Source: Bacteroidia bacterium
GTDB lineage: Bacteria > Bacteroidota > Bacteroidia > Cytophagales > Cyclobacteriaceae
NCBI GenBank assembly: GCA_030425425.1
Contig: JAUIAO010000058.1
Span: 1 to 37,050, forward strand
Direction: 5' to 3'
DNA length: 37,050 bases
A program made the translations under genes and the position numbers. Below are positions 1 through 9,196 of the stretch, one piece after another; positions within the stretch are counted from its first letter, which is position 1, and each line of letters starts with the position of its first letter. The notes beneath the pieces are model-generated. The model saw only the letters and a list, made by a program, of their open reading frames with translations, was not told where the DNA came from and made no database searches.

Positions 1-30
1 TTATGTAAGTTTGAAGATAATATTTTGTCA

Positions 31-83
31 AGGCAAAGATAGCAAGTAACTGCCGTCACTTGATCTTATCTTTGCCTTTTTTT
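31..83 (+). terminator. Intrinsic terminator of a gene left of the window
   Basis: The arm aggcaaagata (31-41) pairs perfectly with tatctttgcct (67-77). An inner stem caagt/acttg (43-47, 58-62) adds to it, and a run of T follows (77-83). The shape is that of a rho-independent terminator reading rightward, so an upstream gene probably ends just outside the window. It leaves only a few bases before the CE15 reading frame opens. Confidence 0.7.
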
Positions 84-91
84 CAACTTGA

Positions 92-1438
92 CAAAGTAGG
101 ACTAGCCTAATCCTGATCATTATTGGCCTTACCGCCAATGCACAGCCAAACCAGGCTGCACGAGATAGTATTTACCAATTGACCGTTGCTGATTTTGAGC
201 AAATGAAGTCACAATTGAACATCACAATACCTAATCGCCCTGGTCCATCGGGCAATCCCAGTGATGAAAATGCAGCCAATTCAGATGAATCCAAAGTGAA
301 GCCATACACCCTTCCCGAAGTGCTGAATTTTGAGGATGGGAAACCAGTCTCTTCAGCCCGACAATGGAATAAGAGGAGGGAAGAAATTGTTGAGTTGTTC
401 AAGCGGGAAATGTATGGTCGGATTCCGCAAAATGCACCTGGAGTAGAGTGGAAATTGATTTCAGAAAAAGATACGATAACCGGGAAGTATCCCATCACGG
501 AAAAACGTTTGGTCGGTGTGGTGGACAATTCGGCTTACCCTGATATTTCCGTGGAAATCGAACTCTTGCTGGCCATTCCCGCAAATGCTACTGAATCCGT
601 TCCGGTCGTCCTGGAATTTGGATTTATAACCTCGCCTTTTGGACCTCCCCGACCTGAGCCAAATAGCTTCTTATTTTCCCGTCATGAACCGAATTGGAAA
701 TCACAATTGATTTCGAAAGGTTGGGGATATGCCATCATCGTTCCTTCAAGCATTCAGGCAGATAATGGAGCAGGGTTGCGGCAGGGAATAATTGGTCTGA
801 CTAACAAGGGCGAATATCGAAAACCTGATGATTGGGGCTCACTAAGAGCATGGGCCTGGGGTGCAAGTCGAGCTATAGATTATTTTGAAAAGGATGAAGA
901 TGTGGATGCTGGTCGCATTGCCATAGAAGGACTTTCCAGATACGGCAAGGCTGCCATTGTGGCTATGGCTTTTGATGAGCGGATTTCGCTTGGATTTATT
1001 GGCTCTTCCGGGGCTGGTGGAGCGAAGATTTTACGAAGAAATTTTGGTGAGCAGGTAGAAAATTTAGCCGGAAGTGGGGAGTATCATTGGTTCTGTGGCA
1101 ATTTTTTGAAATACGCCAGCATTTTAGAAACGTCAGACCTTCCAGTGGATGGTCATCAGTTGGTTGCCCTTTGTGCACCTCGACCGGTGTTCATCAGTGC
1201 AGGGTCACCTCATGAGGAGGGCAACTGGATTGATGCCAGAGGGATGTTTGTTGCCGCAGCAAATGCGAATCCTGTTTACGTCTTATTGGGAAAAAAGGGA
1301 TTTGAAACTACAGAATTTCCTCACCTTGGGACGCCCATGATAGAAGGGGACCTGGCCTGGAGGCAACATGCCGGAGGCCATAGTACAGGACCCAACTGGA
1401 GTACATGGATTGCCTGGGCTTCAAAATACTGGGATTAA
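92..1438 (+). CDS. CE15 glucuronoyl methylesterase, 5' end irregular
   Basis: Probable 4-O-methyl-glucuronoyl esterase (CE15), which splits the ester between xylan glucuronate side chains and lignin alcohols. Numbered from the TTG codon at 179, the nucleophile motif GLSRYGK has Ser253, a GSSGAGGAK block follows, and the C-terminal HAGGHSTGPNW carries the likely catalytic His401. The length fits bacterial CE15 enzymes. In-frame translation upstream of 179 gives a convincing signal peptide (hydrophobic run SLILIIIGLTANA followed by Q), so 179 is not the natural start. However, the open frame begins only after a TGA at 89-91 and holds no ATG or GTG before that signal. The coordinates given are the open frame; the start may be non-standard or destroyed. 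GH2 follows after 9 bases, so the two are probably co-transcribed. Confidence 0.8.
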   Translation, partial: QSRTSLILIIIGLTANAQPNQAARDSIYQLTVADFEQMKSQLNITIPNRPGPSGNPSDENAANSDESKVKPYTLPEVLNFEDGKPVSSARQWNKRREEIVELFKREMYGRIPQNAPGVEWKLISEKDTITGKYPITEKRLVGVVDNSAYPDISVEIELLLAIPANATESVPVVLEFGFITSPFGPPRPEPNSFLFSRHEPNWKSQLISKGWGYAIIVPSSIQADNGAGLRQGIIGLTNKGEYRKPDDWGSLRAWAWGASRAIDYFEKDEDVDAGRIAIEGLSRYGKAAIVAMAFDERISLGFIGSSGAGGAKILRRNFGEQVENLAGSGEYHWFCGNFLKYASILETSDLPVDGHQLVALCAPRPVFISAGSPHEEGNWIDARGMFVAAANANPVYVLLGKKGFETTEFPHLGTPMIEGDLAWRQHAGGHSTGPNWSTWIAWASKYWD

Positions 1439-1447
1439 TTTAGCACT

Positions 1448-4156
1448 GTGAAAAAGATCTTTTGGATAACCCTAGCCATTGTTGTTTCGGCTTGTTCGCA
1501 AGTTGAAAAATCACCCAGAGAAAGAATATCAATCAACGATGGTTGGCAATTCATGAAATACGATTCTATAGAATTGTCAGATCATCTGGTTTATGATATC
1601 CGTCCGGAAGCGGATTACTTTAATGATGCCAAACCAGCTGACGCAATGCCTACAGAGGCAGCAGTAGTTGATTCAGAAAAATCTGTCCTGAAGCCCTGGA
1701 TTTTACCAACAGGCAACTGCTTTATCAAGGATGAATCAAATCGTCACGAAAGGCCTGATGGATACCCTGGAGCAGAATTCCCATTAGTTCAAAACGATTT
1801 TGATGATTCCAATTGGGAGACGGTTAATTTACCACATGATTGGGCTATTAAAGGTCCTTTTATGGAAGGGGAAAATCCTGTAGTTGGAGGAGGTATGGGA
1901 CGATTACCAAGTCCTGGGGTGGCATGGTACCGTAGGGATATTCAGATTGGCGTTGAAGATCAGGAAAAAGCAATATTTCTTGACATAGATGGTGCCATGT
2001 CCTACGCCATGGTTTGGATCAACGGGAAATTAGCTGGAGGGTGGCCGTATGGCTACAATTCATTCAGAATTGATCTAACCCCATATCTGAATTATGGAGG
2101 AGATAACCAACTGGCTATTCGATTGGATAATCCTAATCATTCTTCACGATGGTATCCTGGAGGCGGACTTTATCGCAATGTGTGGTTAGTAAAGACACAG
2201 CCTGTGCATGTTGGACAATGGGGGACGTTTATTACTACCTCTGAAGTTAGTGATGAGGCTGCAAAAATTGATTTTGCACTGACACTTGATAATCAATCTA
2301 ATAAGGAGGTATTCATTGTGGCAAGGACAGAAATTTTCGAAAGAATGGATTCTGGAAAAAAAAGTACCTCACCTGTGGGAGCGTTTGAACCTGTAATGGT
2401 GAAAATTCCTGCAAATGGCACGGAACAAATAGCATCATCCACAAAGCTCATTCAGCCAAAGTTGTGGGGCCCACCGCCTACCCAAGTTCCAAATATGTAT
2501 GTGGCTGTTACCGAAATCACAAATGAGGGAATTGTCATCGATAGGTATGAAACATCCTTTGGAATTCGTTCGCTGGAATTTGATCCAAACCAAGGAGTTT
2601 TAGTGAATGGGGAGTTGGTAAAAATCAAAGGCGTGAATCAGCATCATGATTTGGGAGCATTGGGAGCTGCGTTCAATGTAAGGGCAGCCGAGCGACAGTT
2701 AGAAGTTTTGAGAGAAATGGGCTGCAATGCGATCCGAATGGCGCATAATCCACCTGCACCGGAGTTATTGGAATTGACAGATAAAATGGGTTTCATGGTC
2801 ATTGATGAGGTTTTTGATTCCTGGGAAAGGAAGAAAACACCCCATGATTTTCATTTGATTTTTTCTGAGTGGTTTGAACAGGATTTGAGATCCATGATTC
2901 GACGTGATCGCAATCATCCGTCAATATTTATGTGGAGTTACGGAAATGAAGTAGGGGAGCAATATATGGATGAAGCCGGAGCGGAAATAGCTAGACAACT
3001 GGTGGCAATTGTGAAAGATGAAGACACCTCCCGACCCACAATCTGTGCTATGAACTGGGCTAAGCCTGACATGCCTTTTTCAGAGGTTATGGATGTCATT
3101 GGTTTAAACTATCAGGGGGAAGGCATCCGGCAAGAACCAGAATTTCAAGGTACAAACAGAATCAGAACTCCACCGATGTATGATGCTTTTCATGAGGCAT
3201 TTCCCGACAAGGTGATTCTGAGTACAGAAACGGCATCCGCCTTTAGCAGCCGAGGCGTTTACCTTTTCCCCGTTTCAAATGAATTCAGTGCTCCTGCAAG
3301 GGATGGACGTGGAGGGGATTCTAAAATTCGTCAAACCAGTGCTTATGAACTGCATGCAGTGGATTTTGGTTCTACTGCCCAGAAGGTTTTTCGTACAATT
3401 GATCAGCATCCATTCGTAGCTGGAGAATTTGTATGGACCGGTTGGGACTACTTGGGAGAACCTACACCATATTATTCCTCGAGAAGTTCATACAATGGCA
3501 TTATCGATCTGGCTGGTTTTAAAAAAGATAGGTTCTATCAGTATCAAGCGCATTGGAGGCCTGATTATCCCATGGTTCATATTTTACCGCATTGGACTTG
3601 GCCTGAAAGGGTCGGGAAAGTAACACCTGTTCATGTATTTACTTCCGGCGATGAAGTAGAGTTATTCTTAAATGGCGAGTCTTTGGGTCGGAAAAGCATG
3701 AGTACCTACGAATACAGGATTCGCTGGGATGACGTGATCTATGAGCCTGGTGAACTGAAAGCTGTGGCTTACAAGGGTGGTCAAAAATGGGCAGAAGAAA
3801 TCGTGAAATCAGCAGGAGTTGCCGTTGGTATTCGCCTTTCTGTTGACAGAGCATCAATTAAAGGGGATGGTCAGGATTTGGCCTTTGTGACTGCAGAGAT
3901 TGTCGATGCAAATGGCTGGCTCGTTCCTAGGGCTGATCATTTGATTTCTTTTTCACTTGAAGGGCCTGGGCAAATTATAGCCACGGATAATGGGGACCCA
4001 ACGGATATGACCAGCTTTTCTTCCATCGATCGCAGGGCTTTCAGCGGTAAGGCCTTAGCGATCATAAGAAGTTTGGAAGGGGTTGGTGGAAATCTCATTG
4101 TTTCGGCAAAATCTAGCGGACTTATGGGTGCAGATTTGACCATTGAAACGAAATGA
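1448..4156 (+). CDS. GH2 glycoside hydrolase lipoprotein (beta-galactosidase-like)
   Basis: A 902-aa GH2 enzyme starting at GTG 1448. The N-terminus is a lipoprotein signal with lipobox VSAC (Cys16), so it is probably anchored at a membrane. A GH2 sugar-binding domain (NLPHDW at 128-132, RWYPGGGLYRNVWL at about 234-247) and an immunoglobulin-like domain precede the TIM barrel. There the acid/base is Glu501 in the GNE motif and the probable nucleophile is Glu594 in STETASAF. The C-terminal ~200 residues look like extra beta-sandwich domains (NGESLGRK, then a BIG/DUF4982-like part), typical of Bacteroidota GH2 exo-enzymes. Substrate is uncertain: beta-galactose or another decoration of xylan is the likely target, and beta-glucuronidase cannot be excluded. 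An insertion at residues 40-110 between the usual first strands is unusual. Confidence 0.85.
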   Translation: MKKIFWITLAIVVSACSQVEKSPRERISINDGWQFMKYDSIELSDHLVYDIRPEADYFNDAKPADAMPTEAAVVDSEKSVLKPWILPTGNCFIKDESNRHERPDGYPGAEFPLVQNDFDDSNWETVNLPHDWAIKGPFMEGENPVVGGGMGRLPSPGVAWYRRDIQIGVEDQEKAIFLDIDGAMSYAMVWINGKLAGGWPYGYNSFRIDLTPYLNYGGDNQLAIRLDNPNHSSRWYPGGGLYRNVWLVKTQPVHVGQWGTFITTSEVSDEAAKIDFALTLDNQSNKEVFIVARTEIFERMDSGKKSTSPVGAFEPVMVKIPANGTEQIASSTKLIQPKLWGPPPTQVPNMYVAVTEITNEGIVIDRYETSFGIRSLEFDPNQGVLVNGELVKIKGVNQHHDLGALGAAFNVRAAERQLEVLREMGCNAIRMAHNPPAPELLELTDKMGFMVIDEVFDSWERKKTPHDFHLIFSEWFEQDLRSMIRRDRNHPSIFMWSYGNEVGEQYMDEAGAEIARQLVAIVKDEDTSRPTICAMNWAKPDMPFSEVMDVIGLNYQGEGIRQEPEFQGTNRIRTPPMYDAFHEAFPDKVILSTETASAFSSRGVYLFPVSNEFSAPARDGRGGDSKIRQTSAYELHAVDFGSTAQKVFRTIDQHPFVAGEFVWTGWDYLGEPTPYYSSRSSYNGIIDLAGFKKDRFYQYQAHWRPDYPMVHILPHWTWPERVGKVTPVHVFTSGDEVELFLNGESLGRKSMSTYEYRIRWDDVIYEPGELKAVAYKGGQKWAEEIVKSAGVAVGIRLSVDRASIKGDGQDLAFVTAEIVDANGWLVPRADHLISFSLEGPGQIIATDNGDPTDMTSFSSIDRRAFSGKALAIIRSLEGVGGNLIVSAKSSGLMGADLTIETK

Positions 4157-4212
4157 TTCGCATCAATAAGAGTTTAAACCAACCCTTTCAATCATAACTT
4201 CTTAATATTTTG

Positions 4213-5748
4213 TCATTCACTAACCTCCAGAACAACGACTGAATTTTTTGGTAATTCAAAAGTGATTTTGCCTTTTTTCAACGTGGCTTTGTTGAATGAA
4301 CGTGGCGTGATCTTGTCAGGATCAGAGAAAGAGTTGTGATCACGAACCGATTCAGAGGTCAATATCCGTCCTGAAACTTTTTTGTATTTCGCATCCCCCA
4401 GGTCGATGGAGATAGGGTGATCTTTCTCGTTATCCACATTGACGATACTCAGATGTAAAAGGTTCTGAGAATCCACAGAAGCCGAAACAGAAATGGCTGG
4501 CAAACTTTGATTTCCGTTAACCATTTTTTCAGAGTTTAGTGAAATCGGGATCAATTTAGCATCCTGATGCACCTTATACATTTCCATGACATGATAGGTC
4601 GGGGTTAGTAGCATTTTTTCTCCTTCCGTCAAGATAACTGCCTGGAGAACATTCACAGTCTGTGCGAGATTCGCCATTCTCACCCGGTCAGCATGGTTAT
4701 TGAAAATGTTTAAAGTCATGCCTGCAATCATCGCATCGCGGATCGTATTTTGCTGATACAGGATTCCTTTGTCGGGAATGGATTCATACCATCCTCCCCA
4801 TTCATCCACAATCAACGCAACGTTCTTGTCTGGATCGTATTTGTCCATGATTTCGCTGTTTTTGTTGATAAACTCTTCCATAAACCAGGCTCGGTGCATG
4901 GTTTTGAAGTACTCTTCATCAGAAAAGGTATCAGATGGGCCTTTGGCACTCCAGTCGAAGACTGAATAATGATGTACCGATAGTCCTTCGATTCTTTTCG
5001 CAGGTATGTTCTTCATGACTGTTTCTGTCCATGCATAATCGTCCGATCCCGGTCCGACAGCAATTCTGAATAGCTTCTCAGTGTTGGCGTAGCTGGTCAT
5101 GGCTGTTGCATATCGCTTATACAAATTGCTGTAATACTCAGCTGTCATATCACCCCCGCAATCCCAGGATTCGTTACCTATTCCCCAGTATTTTACATTC
5201 CATGGTTTGTCTCGCCCATTCTCTTGTCTAAGATCAGTCAGATCGCTAGAGCCATTTTTGTGATTGACATACTGCACCCATTCTACGGCTTCCTGTACGG
5301 AACCGGAATTCATATTCACTGCCAGATAGGGTTCTGCACCCAATTGCTCACACAGATCCAAAAATTCGTGTGTGCCAAAACCATTGTCCTCCCTTTCGTT
5401 TCCCCAGGAGAGATTTTCTATGTGTTTGCGTTCATCTTTTGGACCAATTCCGTCTTTCCAGTGATAGGTATCCGCAAAGCATCCTCCCGGCCATCGAAGG
5501 TTAGGGATGTTAAGGTTTTTTAATGCCTCAATAACGTCTGTTCTTACCCCATCTTTGTTTGCCAGTGGACTATCAGAGCCCGCATAAATTCCATCATAAA
5601 TACACCTACCGAGATGTTCGGCGAAATGACCATAAATGTGTCTACTAATCTCAGTTTTAGCTTCTTCTGGCTTTAAAATGATTTCATTTTGACTGTGTGC
5701 AAAGTGAAACAGTACTCCGGTAAGAAGGATAAGTATGAATTTTTTCAT
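4213..5748 (-). CDS. GH51 alpha-L-arabinofuranosidase
   Basis: Hydrolyses arabinofuranosyl side chains from arabinoxylan or its oligosaccharides. Signs of GH51 are the N-terminal block ISRHIYGHFAEHLGRCIYDG, RWPGGCFADTYHWKDGIGP, the acid/base Glu193 in GIGNESWDCGG, and the nucleophile Glu316 in IVDEWGGWY. The 511-aa length is normal. Residues 1-20 form a signal peptide (hydrophobic stretch to AHSQ), so the enzyme is exported, probably to the periplasm. It is the last gene of the leftward GH67-uxuA-GH51 operon, 19 bases after uxuA. It ends 56 bases from the convergent GH2 gene, with no clear terminator hairpin between them. Confidence 0.93.
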   Translation of the reverse strand: MKKFILILLTGVLFHFAHSQNEIILKPEEAKTEISRHIYGHFAEHLGRCIYDGIYAGSDSPLANKDGVRTDVIEALKNLNIPNLRWPGGCFADTYHWKDGIGPKDERKHIENLSWGNEREDNGFGTHEFLDLCEQLGAEPYLAVNMNSGSVQEAVEWVQYVNHKNGSSDLTDLRQENGRDKPWNVKYWGIGNESWDCGGDMTAEYYSNLYKRYATAMTSYANTEKLFRIAVGPGSDDYAWTETVMKNIPAKRIEGLSVHHYSVFDWSAKGPSDTFSDEEYFKTMHRAWFMEEFINKNSEIMDKYDPDKNVALIVDEWGGWYESIPDKGILYQQNTIRDAMIAGMTLNIFNNHADRVRMANLAQTVNVLQAVILTEGEKMLLTPTYHVMEMYKVHQDAKLIPISLNSEKMVNGNQSLPAISVSASVDSQNLLHLSIVNVDNEKDHPISIDLGDAKYKKVSGRILTSESVRDHNSFSDPDKITPRSFNKATLKKGKITFELPKNSVVVLEVSE

Positions 5749-5767
5749 GGTTGTATTATTGAACAGT

Positions 5768-6961
5768 TTAATGATTGATTAATTGACCAAGTGCCGATTC
5801 TACTCCTCTTAGTTCTGCCAGTCCTTTCAATCGTCCGATGGCAGTATATCCGGGGTAGGCACGCTTGTCAAGATCGTCTAGCATTTGATGACCGTGATCA
5901 GGACGCATCGGAATAGATTCACCTCTTCTATCCATGATAGAGAGCGCTTCTTTGACAATAGCTACCATGTCTGTGTCACCATTTAGGTGATCGGCTTCTA
6001 CAAAATCGCCGTTTGGAAATCGTTTTGTATTTCTCAAATGAAGAAAGTGGATTCTGTCCCCAAACTCCCGCATCATTCCGAGAAGGTCATTGTCTTCACG
6101 TGCACCAAAAGATCCGGTACAAAAGCAAATGCCATTTGCAGAAAGATTCACTGCATTGATGATGTCTTTGATGTCCTGATGTGTGCTGACAATGCGTGGA
6201 AGACCTAAAACAGGATATGGCGGATCGTCGGGATGGATTGCCATTCTCACACCGACTTCTTCAGCCACTGGAACCACCTCCTTCAGAAACCTAAAAAGGT
6301 TTTCTTTCAACTGTTTAGCATTAATGTCTCCGTATTCTCTTAGCGCTTTTAATACTTCTTTCGGGGTAAATGGGATATCGCTACCAGGCAATCCCAGAAG
6401 CATATTCTTGAAAAGTTGGTCTTTTTCAGCCTCGCTCAAACTACGAAAGTATTTTTCTGCTTCTGCCGATTCTTCTGAGGTGAAATCCTTCTCCACACCG
6501 GGTCTTTTAAGTAAGAACAATTCAAAAGCGACATATGCCAGCCGCTCAAATTTGAGGGTCCGGGCGCCTGTTGGAAGTACGTGAAAGGGATCCGTGCGCA
6601 ACCAGTCCAGAATGGGCATGAAATTATAGGTAACCACCTTGAGGCCACAAGAAGCTACATTTCGCAAACTCTCTTTATAATTATCAATATACAATTGGTA
6701 ATTGCCACTTCGCTTTTTGATATCCTCATGTACCGGTAGACTTTCTATGACTGTCCACTTCATACCGGCCTTTTCAATCAATTCCTTTCGGGCCATTATC
6801 TCAGCCACAGGCCACACATCCCCAATAGGAATTTGATGCAAAGCTGTTACCACCTCCGAACATCCTGCCTGCCGTATATCGGAAAGTTTGACTGTATCGC
6901 TTGGGCCATACCAGCGCATGCACTGAGTCATTCTGTGTATAGATGTAGTTTGATTTACCAT
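5768..6961 (-). CDS. uxuA: Mannonate dehydratase
   Basis: Converts D-mannonate to 2-keto-3-deoxygluconate, the third step after glucuronate isomerisation and reduction. The 397-aa protein has the family's start block (MRWYGPSDTVKLSDIRQAGC), the AIHPDDPPYPVLGLPRIVS segment of the TIM barrel, and the C-terminal MRPDHGHQMLDD block. Length and motifs match UxuA. It has no signal peptide and is cytoplasmic. Its ATG overlaps the GH67 stop by 7 bases (ATGGTAA), which suggests translational coupling. A start at the internal Met before TQCMRW is also possible. Together with the SDR at 16385-17176 it handles the glucuronate released by GH67 and GH115. Confidence 0.95.
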   Translation of the reverse strand: MVNQTTSIHRMTQCMRWYGPSDTVKLSDIRQAGCSEVVTALHQIPIGDVWPVAEIMARKELIEKAGMKWTVIESLPVHEDIKKRSGNYQLYIDNYKESLRNVASCGLKVVTYNFMPILDWLRTDPFHVLPTGARTLKFERLAYVAFELFLLKRPGVEKDFTSEESAEAEKYFRSLSEAEKDQLFKNMLLGLPGSDIPFTPKEVLKALREYGDINAKQLKENLFRFLKEVVPVAEEVGVRMAIHPDDPPYPVLGLPRIVSTHQDIKDIINAVNLSANGICFCTGSFGAREDNDLLGMMREFGDRIHFLHLRNTKRFPNGDFVEADHLNGDTDMVAIVKEALSIMDRRGESIPMRPDHGHQMLDDLDKRAYPGYTAIGRLKGLAELRGVESALGQLINH

Positions 6962-9120
6962 TGTGGACGAGTTCCGGGAGCGTAAGGAGTTGATTTTTCT
7001 TTTTTCTTAAAGTACTCAAGGTCTTTTGTGGGTGTTACCATAAAATCCGGAAACGGCATTTCTGAGAATGTCTGGAAATAAGTCATGCAAGCGTCTTTCC
7101 ACCAGATAGCCTCATCAAGCTGGATTTGAAGTAACATGGAGACTTGTTGATGGCGTTCATCATCAATACTGCCTTTAAGACTTTCCCATTGGTCGATGAA
7201 GGTTCTGACCTCATTGATCCCGCTCTGGTATTTCCACCCTAGTTCTTCCCAAAGTATCCGGTCAGATTTCATTTTATCGTCCCATTTCACATGATGGAAC
7301 CATAGTAGAAACTTTTCAGGCGTTTTCTTTCTGGAATTAAATACTTTACTCAGCGGAGAGAAGTATTGATTTACGGCATTGCTTCCTTTTTCTGTTCGAT
7401 CAAAACCGACCCCTTCCTTGTCTGCACGATGAAAATAGGTGGGGTTCCAATCAGCTCGAGGCAAATAATCCACCCATGGTCCTGGTCCATAATGGTGTCC
7501 GGTAGCCATCAAGTGATTCAAACCTAGTGGCGTCATATAATTTATGGAAGTCTCCCAAGAGCTCATCAGCATATTGCAAATCGTGCTTACCATTTTGCCC
7601 TCATTACCAAAGGTCATTCTTACCCATTCCTCGGCGATGGTTCTAGCTGTGAGTTCCGAGTTCCATGTAAGTCTTCCAAATGCATACCAGTTCGATTGGG
7701 CCATAGGATGCCCGGTCCAGTTGATATCGGTACCTATATTGGCAACTCCTGCAATACCGTTTAAGTCATGCTCAAAAAGGCTGCCATCTATGACCTTAGC
7801 AACTGGAGAGCCTTTCCCTTTTGCATAGGTGTCTGAATCTAGTACTTCCTTGTACATTGGAGCGAGATAAACCATTTGGGTTGCTTGTCCCAAATACTCC
7901 TGTGTGATTTGAAATTCCATCATTACAGGAGTTTGGGGCATGGCGCCAAATAGTGGATGGAATGGTTCTCTTGGCTGAAAGTCAATCGGACCATTTTTGA
8001 CCTGGACGATGACATTATTTTCAAATTGCCCATCTAATGGTTTGAATTCGTTATAAGCCTGCATCGCACGATCCACAGGTTCTTCATTGGAATAAACAAA
8101 AGCACGCCACATGACGATTCCACCAAAAGGTTGCAGTGCTTCTGCCAGCATGTTCGCACCATCAGCATGCGTGCGTCCGTAGTTTTGTGGTCCAGGCTGT
8201 CCTTCAGAGTTTGCCTTCACCAGAAAACCACCAAAATCAGGAATGTATGAATAGATTTCTTTTGCTTTTTCATTCCACCACTTTTGTACCGATTTTTCCA
8301 AAGGATCAGCTGTTTCCAGTCCACCAATTTCGATTGGCGCACTAAATCTTGCGGTCAGGTAAACCTTAATACCATATGGTCTAAATAGATCGGCAAGTGC
8401 CTTTACTTTTTCCAGATACTGAGGAGTTAGAATGAGCGCATTAGCGTTTACATTGGTGAGAACCGTTCCATTAATTCCTATTGAAGCATTAGCCCGTGCG
8501 TAATCTGTATATCGTTTGTCCAGATAAACGGGCAACTTATGCCAATCCCAAATAGAAAAACCGGCATATCCTCGTTCTGATGTCCGATCCAGATTGTCCC
8601 AATGGTTGAGTATTCGCCTATCTACTTTTGGATTATCAATGATGTTTAGTTGATCTATTTCCTGTTGGGTCTGCAGCAGTCTTAGAAAATGGAATGTTCC
8701 ATACAAGAGACCGATTTCGGTAGGACTTGCAATGATGATACCTGAAAGATTTGAAGAACGAATGATGTATCCCTCATCATGAAGTTCTTTGGTTGCAAAG
8801 CCTTCTATTTCGTCTATTGACCTGGTAAGTTTTAGTTGCACTGACGAATTATCTTCATCTGTTTTTATGGTAGTATCCAATAGGCCTATTAAACCTCTTT
8901 CTAGTTCAGATTTGATGATTTCTGTTGTAGGAGAATTGCCTTCTACTGAAAAAGAATGAATGGTTTCCCGGTAATGAGCAAGCATTTCTGGATTTTCTAT
9001 TTTCTGATAGCGCAACCAGAGGTCATAACCATTTTCAGCATATGACTGAATGGCCGATGCTAGGATAGTAATAAATAAGATAAGTTTACTTTTCACAGGT
9101 CTCGGGAAATAAAACAACAA
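6955..9120 (-). CDS. GH67 alpha-glucuronidase
   Basis: Removes (4-O-methyl-)glucuronate from the non-reducing-end xylose of xylo-oligosaccharides. The 721-aa protein shows GH67 hallmarks: the N-terminal YDLWLRYQ, ILNHWDNLDRTSERGYAG, the probable acid Glu306 in KANSEGQPGP, and a probable catalytic base pair at Asp380 (NGPIDFQPREP) and Glu402 or Glu408 (MEFQITQEYLG). These were matched by spacing to the described GH67 enzymes. A signal peptide (about residues 10-28) suggests a periplasmic enzyme; many GH67 enzymes are intracellular, so this is worth noting. It is first in the leftward operon, and its start is about 32 bases from the operator at 9152-9170. Confidence 0.95.
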   Translation of the reverse strand: MLFYFPRPVKSKLILFITILASAIQSYAENGYDLWLRYQKIENPEMLAHYRETIHSFSVEGNSPTTEIIKSELERGLIGLLDTTIKTDEDNSSVQLKLTRSIDEIEGFATKELHDEGYIIRSSNLSGIIIASPTEIGLLYGTFHFLRLLQTQQEIDQLNIIDNPKVDRRILNHWDNLDRTSERGYAGFSIWDWHKLPVYLDKRYTDYARANASIGINGTVLTNVNANALILTPQYLEKVKALADLFRPYGIKVYLTARFSAPIEIGGLETADPLEKSVQKWWNEKAKEIYSYIPDFGGFLVKANSEGQPGPQNYGRTHADGANMLAEALQPFGGIVMWRAFVYSNEEPVDRAMQAYNEFKPLDGQFENNVIVQVKNGPIDFQPREPFHPLFGAMPQTPVMMEFQITQEYLGQATQMVYLAPMYKEVLDSDTYAKGKGSPVAKVIDGSLFEHDLNGIAGVANIGTDINWTGHPMAQSNWYAFGRLTWNSELTARTIAEEWVRMTFGNEGKMVSTICNMLMSSWETSINYMTPLGLNHLMATGHHYGPGPWVDYLPRADWNPTYFHRADKEGVGFDRTEKGSNAVNQYFSPLSKVFNSRKKTPEKFLLWFHHVKWDDKMKSDRILWEELGWKYQSGINEVRTFIDQWESLKGSIDDERHQQVSMLLQIQLDEAIWWKDACMTYFQTFSEMPFPDFMVTPTKDLEYFKKKEKSTPYAPGTRPQW

Positions 9121-9151
9121 TATAGTGCTTCAAAGCTAGGTCAAAGAATAG

Positions 9152-9170
9152 ATTTACGCAATCGATTGTT
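9152..9170. promoter_or_regulatory. LacI-type operator in the GH67/GH3 divergent promoter
   Basis: The 19-base sequence atttacgcaatcgattgtt contains the palindrome caatcgattg with a central CG, the typical form of LacI-family operators. The same 19 bases occur exactly, in reverse orientation, at 16304-16322 beside the LacI gene. The site sits between the divergent starts of GH67 (9120) and GH3 (9197). A weaker related site (ttatcgatta) follows at 9175-9184. Confidence 0.75.
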
Positions 9171-9196
9171 TAATTATCGATTATGACATAATTTGC

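Noticed and set aside
172-528. 118-aa frame on the minus strand
   Set aside because: It lies entirely inside and antisense to the CE15 gene and has no domain-like features.
5224-5523. 99-aa plus-strand frame
   Set aside because: Antisense shadow of the GH51 gene.
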